Shown: positions 58,817-64,000 of the stretch, piece by piece
How positions within the stretch are numbered: the first letter of the stretch is position 1
Layout: each line of letters begins with the position of its first letter
NCBI RefSeq assembly: GCF_013186535.1
Contig: NZ_JABMCZ010000001.1
Span: 2,363,132 to 2,427,131, forward strand
Length of the DNA stretch: 64,000 nucleotides
Source: Nocardia terpenica
GTDB taxonomy: Bacteria; Actinomycetota; Actinomycetes; Mycobacteriales; Mycobacteriaceae
Direction of reading: 5' to 3'
Position numbers and translations under genes: made by a program
Notes under the pieces: generated by a model
What the model was told of the DNA's origin: nothing
Databases searched by the model: none
What the model saw: only the letters and a program-made list of their open reading frames with translations

Positions 58817-58847
58817 CCCTCTCCGACCGAGGTCAGAGAGGGTTTTT
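58817..58847. terminator. bidirectional hairpin after element B int / tRNA-Pro
   Basis: ACCCTCTC(C)GACC and GGTCAGAGAGGGT pair with one mismatch, followed by TTTTT on the plus strand. It should end int transcription and the tRNA transcript from the opposite side. Confidence 0.85.
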
Positions 58848-58852
58848 CCGTG

Positions 58853-58926
<74 letters not shown>

Positions 58927-59030
58927 TGGCTCCCGCTCTTGCGGGTGCTGGATGAGATTACCCCAGGACCCCCTGGTTGTTCCAAATCGGCACGGTATGG
59001 GGGGTTGGGGGAGGGTTCACAAGGTGAATG

Positions 59031-59047
59031 GGGATATGTAGTATCCC
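59031..59047. promoter_or_regulatory. GGGATA-N5-TATCCC operator, copy 1
   Basis: Perfect 6-bp inverted repeat with 5-base spacer, ending four bases before the Rrf2 gene's start, so binding should block its expression (autoregulation). Confidence 0.72.
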
Positions 59048-59051
59048 GGTT

Positions 59052-59528
59052 ATGAAGATGGGTGTGGGGGTTGAGTGGGCTTTGCACTGTTGTGTGGCTC
59101 TGGCTTGGCTGGAGGGGGATCGGCCGGTGTCTATCGGGTGGTTGGCGGGGTGGTTCGGGGTGCCGCAGGAGTATTTGAAGAAGCGGCTGCAGGGGTTGGT
59201 GCGGGCGGGGATTCTGGAGTCGACGGCGGGGGTGGGGGGTGGGTTCGGGTTGGCTCGGGCGGCGGAGCGGATCACGGTGATGGATGTGGTGGTGGCGGTC
59301 GAGGGTGGGGCGGAGCCGTTCCGGTGCACCGAGATTCGGCAGCAGGGGGTTGGCGGGGCGGGGAGTGTGTCGAAGTTCACGCGGCCGTGTGGGGTGGCGG
59401 TGGCGATGCGGCGGGCCGAAATGGCTTGGCGGCGTGAGCTGGCGGCGCAGACCATTGCCGATCTGGTGCGGGTGGCGCCCGCCGAGACCGCGGCTCGGGC
59501 GCGAAAGCACTTCGCGCAGAACGGCTGA
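59052..59528 (+). CDS. Rrf2-family transcriptional regulator
   Basis: 158 residues. N-terminal winged helix: VEWALHCCVALAWLEGDRPV, GWFGVPQEYLKKRLQGLVRA and the wing GGVGGGFGLAR-like STAGVGGGFGLARAAERITV. Two later Cys in PFRCTEIRQQ and FTRPCGVAVAM, rather than the three of IscR/NsrR, so an iron-sulfur cluster would need another ligand (HCC in helix 1 is a candidate). The same operator lies before this gene and before the FAD oxidoreductase gene 81 bases downstream, which it probably represses. ATG 59052. Confidence 0.86.
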   Translation: MKMGVGVEWALHCCVALAWLEGDRPVSIGWLAGWFGVPQEYLKKRLQGLVRAGILESTAGVGGGFGLARAAERITVMDVVVAVEGGAEPFRCTEIRQQGVGGAGSVSKFTRPCGVAVAMRRAEMAWRRELAAQTIADLVRVAPAETAARARKHFAQNG

Positions 59529-59573
59529 CGAAAGCGTGCCGTCATCGTTTGGCGGACAACCATATTAGAAAAA

Positions 59574-59590
59574 GGGATAGAAAGTATCCC
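59574..59590. promoter_or_regulatory. GGGATA-N5-TATCCC operator, copy 2
   Basis: Same arms and spacer length as 59031-59047, 19 bases before the start of the FAD oxidoreductase gene. Confidence 0.72.
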
Positions 59591-59609
59591 TGTTAGGGAG
59601 GTTGCGATC

Positions 59610-60824
59610 ATGTATGAGATCCTTGTTGCCGGTGGTGGATTCGCGGGTGTGTGGAGCGCCGCGGCGGCCGTGCGGACGGCCAGGCTCGCCGGTATCGCGG
59701 ACGGTGAGCTCTCGGTGACGCTCGTCTCCGACGGCGACGATCTGGTGATCAGACCCCGGCTGTACGAGTCGGATCCGGAGAGCAAGCGGCTGCCGCTGAA
59801 GGGGATTCTCGGGCCGATCGGGGTCGAGGTCGTGGCGGCCACCGTGACCGACATCGATCCGGCGGCCCGCACCGCGCGCACGGTGGACGCGGCGGGCGGT
59901 GTCGGCGTCCTGCGTTACGACCGGCTGGTGCTGGCGACCGGGAGCCGGGTGATCCGGCCGTCCTTCCCGGGTGCCGATCTGGTGCACGACGTCGACACCG
60001 TGGGCGCGGCCGCCGCCCTCGAGGCCCACCTGCACCGGTTGCCGGGCGCGCCGGAGCCGGGGCGGTTCACGGCGGTCGTGATCGGGGCGGGCTTCACGGG
60101 GCTGGAGATCGCCACCGAACTCGTCGACCGCCTGCGTGCCATCGCCGCGCCGCACGGGCGCGCCGAGTCCGTGCGGGTGGTGCTGGTGGATCGGGGGGAG
60201 ACGATCGGCTCGGGGTACGCCCCGGACGCGCGTGCCGTTATCGCCGACGCTCTCACCGCGCTGGGCGTGACGCAGCGGCTGGGTGTGTCGGCGACGGCGG
60301 TGGACGAGGCGGGCGTGGAGCTGTCCGACGGCTCGCGGCTCACCGCCCGCACGGTGGTGTGGACGGCGGGTGTGCGGGCCAGTGACCTCGCGGCGCACGT
60401 CTCGGACCGGCGCGACGGCCTCGGGCGTCTCGCGGTCGACGAATTCCTGCGGGTGCCGGATGCTCCGGGCGTGTACGCCGCCGGTGACACCGGCGCGGCC
60501 ACGGCCGAGGCGGGTAACCCGGTGACGCAGAGCTGCCAGCACGCCATGCCGATGGGCAAGTTCGCCGGGCACAATGCCGTCGCCGATCTGCTCGGGGTGC
60601 CGCTCGCCGCGTTCCGCCCGGACCCGTACGTCACCTGCCTGGACCTCGGCTCGGCTGGGGCCGTGACCACCCGGGGCTTCGAGCGCACGCTGAATACGGT
60701 GGGGGAGATCGCCAAGCGGCGCAAGCTCGCGGTCAACGAGGTGTGGATCTACCCGCCGGTCGACGACGCGGAGGAATTGCTGCGCCAGGCCGACTTCCGG
60801 GTGTCGGCGCGGCGTAGCGTTTGA
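59610..60824 (+). CDS. FAD-dependent pyridine nucleotide oxidoreductase (NDH-2-like)
   Basis: 404 residues. FAD-binding GxGxxG region ILVAGGGFAGVWSAAAAVRT at the N-terminus, LVLATGSRVIRPSFPGAD, a second dinucleotide fold FTAVVIGAGFTGLEIATELV for NAD(P)H, and GVYAAGDTGAATAEAGNPVT (FAD ribityl contact) followed by QSCQHAMPMGKFAGHNAV. This is the layout of type-II NADH dehydrogenase-like enzymes. No membrane anchor is obvious at the C-terminus. Likely repressed by the Rrf2 protein. GGGAGG precedes the ATG. Confidence 0.88.
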   Translation: MYEILVAGGGFAGVWSAAAAVRTARLAGIADGELSVTLVSDGDDLVIRPRLYESDPESKRLPLKGILGPIGVEVVAATVTDIDPAARTARTVDAAGGVGVLRYDRLVLATGSRVIRPSFPGADLVHDVDTVGAAAALEAHLHRLPGAPEPGRFTAVVIGAGFTGLEIATELVDRLRAIAAPHGRAESVRVVLVDRGETIGSGYAPDARAVIADALTALGVTQRLGVSATAVDEAGVELSDGSRLTARTVVWTAGVRASDLAAHVSDRRDGLGRLAVDEFLRVPDAPGVYAAGDTGAATAEAGNPVTQSCQHAMPMGKFAGHNAVADLLGVPLAAFRPDPYVTCLDLGSAGAVTTRGFERTLNTVGEIAKRRKLAVNEVWIYPPVDDAEELLRQADFRVSARRSV

Positions 60825-60827
60825 CTC

Positions 60828-60854
60828 CTATCTACTAGGTAGGTACATAGATAG
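60828..60854. promoter_or_regulatory. 27-bp imperfect palindrome
   Basis: CTATCTA and TAGATAG as outer arms around ACTAGGTAGGT-type core. It lies 50-75 bases before the next gene; a TetR-like site is possible. Confidence 0.4.
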
Positions 60855-60903
60855 TGGAAGGGGTCGTCGAACCGCCGTCCGTGGCGAGAGTGGAGTGTGG
60901 TGC

Positions 60904-61464
60904 ATGAGCTCGAACCCTCCGGCCCGTCGTGACCGCAGGGCCCTGCTGCGCAGGTCCACCCTCGCCGTGCTGGCGTGCGGGCTGACGGTCGCCGTCGTCG
61001 CGGTGGGCGCCACCATGGTCGGGCACTCCAAGGCCAGGACGCGGACGGCGCCGCGCGCGGTGACGGTGATGTTCGGCAAGCCGACCAAGATGCAGCGGTT
61101 CCGGTATTCGGTGCTGTACGACAAGAAGCCGTTTCCGGACGCGGTGATGCTCTACTACGACAATGGGATGTACGCGATCCTGTCGGAAGGGGAGCATCAC
61201 TACGGAACCTATGTTGCCCAAGGGGGTTTCGGCGATCCGCGTTATACGGTGAGTTTCATTTCGCTGCCGTCGTCGGATTGGGAGGGGATCAGTGTGTTGC
61301 ATACGCTCGAATTCGACAGTGCTGCGGGGACTTTCACGCAGCAGTTGATCAACCCGCGAGATCCGAACGTGCCCAAGCAATCTGGGACTTTTACCATTGC
61401 CGACAATCCGGTGGCCGATCCGACGCGGCTGTCTTGGGAGCATGCGCGCGACCTGGGGCAGTGA
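60904..61464 (+). CDS. membrane-anchored or secreted protein of unknown function
   Basis: 186 residues. An Arg-rich start RRDRRALLRRSTL followed by AVLACGLTVAVVAVGATMVG: either a signal anchor or a Tat-like signal (RR motif). The exported part is strand-rich (YSVLYDKKPFPDAVMLYYDN, YGTYVAQGGFGDPRYTVSFI). ATG 60904 has GGAG 9 bases upstream; GTG 60895 is the alternative. No family recognised. Confidence 0.75.
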   Translation: MSSNPPARRDRRALLRRSTLAVLACGLTVAVVAVGATMVGHSKARTRTAPRAVTVMFGKPTKMQRFRYSVLYDKKPFPDAVMLYYDNGMYAILSEGEHHYGTYVAQGGFGDPRYTVSFISLPSSDWEGISVLHTLEFDSAAGTFTQQLINPRDPNVPKQSGTFTIADNPVADPTRLSWEHARDLGQ

Positions 61465-61771
61465 TCCCGGCCAAAAGCATGCCGGGATGACGAGGGTGGA
61501 GCATGCCGGGATGACGAGGGTGGTGCCGGGACGACGAGGGTGGAGCATGCCGGGATGACGAGGGTGAAGCGTGCCGGGATGACGAGGGTGGTGCCGGGAT
61601 CCCGGCCAAAAGCGTGCCGGGATCATTGGTGAGGCATACCGGGATCATTGGGGAGGCGTGCCGGGATCATCGGGGAGGCGTGCCGGGATTATTGGGGAGG
61701 CGTGCCGGGATCATTGGTGAGGCATACCGGGACTATTGGGGAGGCGTGTCGGGATGATGGGAGGGGCGGTT
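61465..61771. repeat. tandem CCGGGAT repeat array between convergent genes
   Basis: About five units of 20-24 bases with CCGGGATGACGAGGGTG (61477 to about 61600), then GATCCCGGCCAAAAGC, then about seven units of 22 bases such as TGCCGGGATCATTGGGGAGG (to about 61757). Units differ by a few bases. No gene is seen. Confidence 0.85.
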
Positions 61772-63004
61772 CTACTGTGCCGCAGTCAGATACACCGGTA
61801 GGTGGGCGTGGCCGTTGGAGATGAAGCTTCCGACCGGGGGGAGGTCGGATGGGTTGGTGGCCAGGTGGAGGTGGGGGAAGCGGGTGAACAGGGCGGGGAG
61901 GGCGATGGAGGCCTCCAGGCGGGCCAGGGGGGCGCCTATGCAGTGGTGGGCGCCGTGGCCGAAGGCGAGGTGTTGGTCGCGGGTGGGGCGGTGCACGTCG
62001 AACTCGTTCGTGGTGTCGCCGTGGATCTTCGGGTCGCGGCTGGCGGCGGCGTAGGAGGCGAGGATGGCGTCGCCCTTGGGGATGCGCACGCCGTCGACCT
62101 CGATGTCGTCGACGGCGTAGCGCAGCGGCAGGTGCGCCACCGGGGCCTGGTAGCGCAGCGTCTCCTCCACCAGGTCCGCCCAGTCGACGCGGCCCTCGAC
62201 CAGTTCGGCGCGCTGCTCGGGATGGGTGAGCAGCGCGAAGATCGCCTGGTCGAGCAGGTTCACCGTGGTCTCGTGGCCCGCGTTGATGACCAGCATGAGG
62301 GTGTCGACGAGCTCCTTCTCGGTCAGCTGGGAGCCGTCGTCCTCGGCGCGGGTGGCGATCAGCACGGTGGTGATGTCGTCGCCGGGCCGCTCGCGCCGGT
62401 AGGCCACCAATTGACTGATGAGCCCGTACATTTCGAGGTAGTTGGCCTGCGACTGCTCGGCGGTGAACGAGCCGTCGAAGAAGCCGTCCACGCAGCGGTG
62501 GATGTCGGCGCCCAAATGCTCGGGCACGCCCATCAATTCGCTGATCACCTGGATCGGCACCGGGTAGGCGTAGCGGGCGCGCAGATCGACGGATTCGCCC
62601 GGCGGGGTCGCGGCCAGCTCGTCCAGCAGCGCCGCGACGAGCGCCTCGATGCGGGGGCGCAGCGCGGTGGTGCGGCGGTGGGTGAAGGCCGGGGACACCA
62701 GCTTTCGCAGCCGACGATGCTCGGCGCCGTAGGCGGTGAACATATTGTCCGCGGCCACCCAGGGCTGCAGCGGCCACTCCTCGGTGATGTCGCCGTTGAT
62801 GTAGGCGGCCCAGTGCTGGCGCGGGTCCTTGGATACCCGCGCGTCGGCGAGCAGGCTCCGCAGCACCGCCTGATCGGTCACCGACCAGGCGGGCACGCCG
62901 CCGGGTAATTGCACCAGAGCAACGGGTCCTCGGCCCCGGATGCGCGCCGACTCGCCCTGGATGTCGGCGCCCGTGAGGTCGAGGACGATCGGTTCATGCT
63001 CCAT
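61772..63004 (-). CDS. cytochrome P450 (CYP154-like)
   Basis: 410 residues. I-helix VINAGHETTVNLLDQAIFAL (oxygen-activation Glu-Thr), K-helix ExxR in VEETLRYQAPVAHLPLRYAV, and heme loop LAFGHGAHHCIGAPLARLEA with the Cys ligand. All P450 hallmarks are present. ATG 63004 with AAAGGAG upstream. Eleven bases separate it from the next P450 on the same strand. The CYP154/CYP157 pairing is a feature of actinobacterial conservons. Substrate unknown. Confidence 0.93.
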   Translation of the reverse strand: MEHEPIVLDLTGADIQGESARIRGRGPVALVQLPGGVPAWSVTDQAVLRSLLADARVSKDPRQHWAAYINGDITEEWPLQPWVAADNMFTAYGAEHRRLRKLVSPAFTHRRTTALRPRIEALVAALLDELAATPPGESVDLRARYAYPVPIQVISELMGVPEHLGADIHRCVDGFFDGSFTAEQSQANYLEMYGLISQLVAYRRERPGDDITTVLIATRAEDDGSQLTEKELVDTLMLVINAGHETTVNLLDQAIFALLTHPEQRAELVEGRVDWADLVEETLRYQAPVAHLPLRYAVDDIEVDGVRIPKGDAILASYAAASRDPKIHGDTTNEFDVHRPTRDQHLAFGHGAHHCIGAPLARLEASIALPALFTRFPHLHLATNPSDLPPVGSFISNGHAHLPVYLTAAQ

Positions 63005-63015
63005 CGTGCACTCCT

Positions 63016-64000
63016 TTATCCGATATTCAACGGAGGGGACGGGGGGAAGACGACCGGCAGCGCGGCCATCGCCCGGTGGAACGGCCCTGGCCGCCACGTG
63101 ATCTCGTCCTTCGGCACGGCCAGCCGCATCTCGGGGAGGGCGTCGAGCAGCTGATCGATCGCGTCCTGCACCACGAGGTAGGCCACCGACCGCGCGGGGC
63201 AGGCGTGCGGCCCGGCGCTCCACGCCAGATGCGAGCGGTTGCCGGTGCGGTCGCCGCCCGCGATCGCCGGATCGTTGTTGCACCCGGACAGGCTGATGAC
63301 GACCGGCTGATGGGCGGGCAGCCAGGTGTTGTCGATCAGGATCGGTTGCCGCGGGTAGCTGATGGAGAAGTTGGCCATCGGCGGGTCGTTGAACAGGACC
63401 TCGTCGAGGGCGTCGCGGGTGGACAGGCTGCCGCCGAGAATGTCACCGCCGAAACGGTTGTCGGTGAGCATCAGCAGCAGCGTGTTGGTGATCAGGTTCT
63501 GCTGCGGCTCGATGCCCGCGCCGTAGAAGCTGATCAGGTTGTAGAGCATCTCGGTGTCGTCGAGCCCGGCCGGGTGGTGGGCCAGCCGCGAGGTGACGTC
63601 GTCGCCGGGTTCGGCGCGGCGCATGGCGATCAGCTCCATGAGCGCCTCGCTGAGGGTCTGCATGCCCCAGGCCGCGTTGACCGTGTCGAACAGCGCCGCC
63701 ATGCCGGTCGCGACCCGCTGGCCCAACTCGGCCGAGCAGCCGACCATCCGGTTGAGCACCTCGAAGACGAGCGGAAACGCGTACTGCGACACCAGATCCG
63801 CCTCGCCGCTCTCGCAGAAGGTGTTGATCAGCGGGACCGCGACGCGCTCGACGGTGGTGTGTAACGCGTGTAGGTCGATGCCGTCGATGCTCGCGACGTA
63901 GGCCTGGCGGTAACGGGCGTGGATGACACCGGCATTGCGCAGCGCGTTCGGGTACCACTGCATCATGGGCCGGACGGGGCAGTCGTCGGGCACCGTCTCC
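63016..64000 (-). CDS. CYP157-like cytochrome P450 lacking ExxR (N-terminus outside window)
   Basis: At least 327 residues visible; the N-terminal 70-90 lie beyond base 64000. DDCPVRPMMQWYPNALRNAG matches the start region of CYP157 proteins. The usual K-helix E-x-x-R reads ALDEVLFNDPPMANFSISYP: Glu kept, Arg replaced by Phe. The heme loop is LAWSAGPHACPARSVAYLVV with Cys present. Loss of ExxR is known from the Streptomyces CYP157 family. It lies upstream of the CYP154-like gene, as in conservon operons; the remaining conservon genes would lie to the right. Confidence 0.9.
   Translation of the reverse strand, partial: ETVPDDCPVRPMMQWYPNALRNAGVIHARYRQAYVASIDGIDLHALHTTVERVAVPLINTFCESGEADLVSQYAFPLVFEVLNRMVGCSAELGQRVATGMAALFDTVNAAWGMQTLSEALMELIAMRRAEPGDDVTSRLAHHPAGLDDTEMLYNLISFYGAGIEPQQNLITNTLLLMLTDNRFGGDILGGSLSTRDALDEVLFNDPPMANFSISYPRQPILIDNTWLPAHQPVVISLSGCNNDPAIAGGDRTGNRSHLAWSAGPHACPARSVAYLVVQDAIDQLLDALPEMRLAVPKDEITWRPGPFHRAMAALPVVFPPSPPLNIG

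Noticed and set aside
61465..61771. CRISPR array
   Set aside because: Units of 20-24 bases abut without unique spacers and no cas genes are present; it is a plain tandem repeat.

Overview
The window is high-GC actinobacterial DNA, most likely from Nocardia or a close relative. This is an inference from GC-rich codon use, the secreted-protein style, RepSA-type integrative elements, an Rrf2-controlled oxidoreductase and a CYP157/CYP154-like P450 pair. No rRNA or other species-defining marker is present.

Region 1 (1-23,428) is chromosome. It starts with the N-terminal thousand residues of a WD40 nSTAND NTPase (minus strand). A five-gene plus-strand set follows: three small exported proteins, a DUF5819-like protein and an HTTM-domain membrane protein, an arrangement that recalls SdpABC peptide-toxin loci. 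Next come secreted proteins, a methyltransferase, and a scarred zone (about 8.3-19 kb) with remnants of ISKra4 and IS110 transposases, an ANT(6)-like adenylyltransferase, an intact IS630 copy sitting in the stop codon of an M61 peptidase gene, and an intact IS110-type transposase. An amidohydrolase, a carotenoid oxygenase and a VOC protein close the region.

Region 2 (23,429-58,894) is a tandem array of two integrative elements at one tRNA-Pro(GGG) gene. Three copies of a 42-bp core identical to the 3' half of the tRNA lie at 23,429, 47,398 and 58,853. Element A (about 24 kb) is unusual. It has Xis and Int at its right end but no RepSA-like initiator and no FtsK-type TraB. Instead a long, tightly overlapping plus-strand gene train (29,181-46,053) carries a ParB-like protein, a zinc-finger/TOPRIM primase-like protein, a GIY-YIG-like protein, a DpdA-like transglycosylase, a replication-relaxation protein, a VirD4-like coupling ATPase and many small unknowns. 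At least eight of its stop/start junctions share a G-rich 20-22-base motif. The train's first gene was split by an IS5-family element. Its left arm carries a BrnT-like toxin-antitoxin pair, a large cruciform, and an XRE regulator/epimerase pair with an operator shared with a small RHH-like gene. Element B (about 11.5 kb) is a textbook pSAM2-like AICE: Pra-like activator, DUF2637/SpdB protein, FtsK-type TraB, RepSA-like rolling-circle initiator, Xis and Int. It also carries a minus-strand cargo operon of GntR-kinase fusion, guanylate-kinase-like and DapA-like proteins.

Region 3 (58,895-64,000) is chromosome again: an Rrf2 regulator and an FAD oxidoreductase that share a GGGATA-N5-TATCCC operator, a membrane-anchored secreted protein, a 22-24-bp tandem repeat array, and two minus-strand P450 genes. 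The second P450 lacks the ExxR arginine, as in the CYP157 family, and runs off the right edge.
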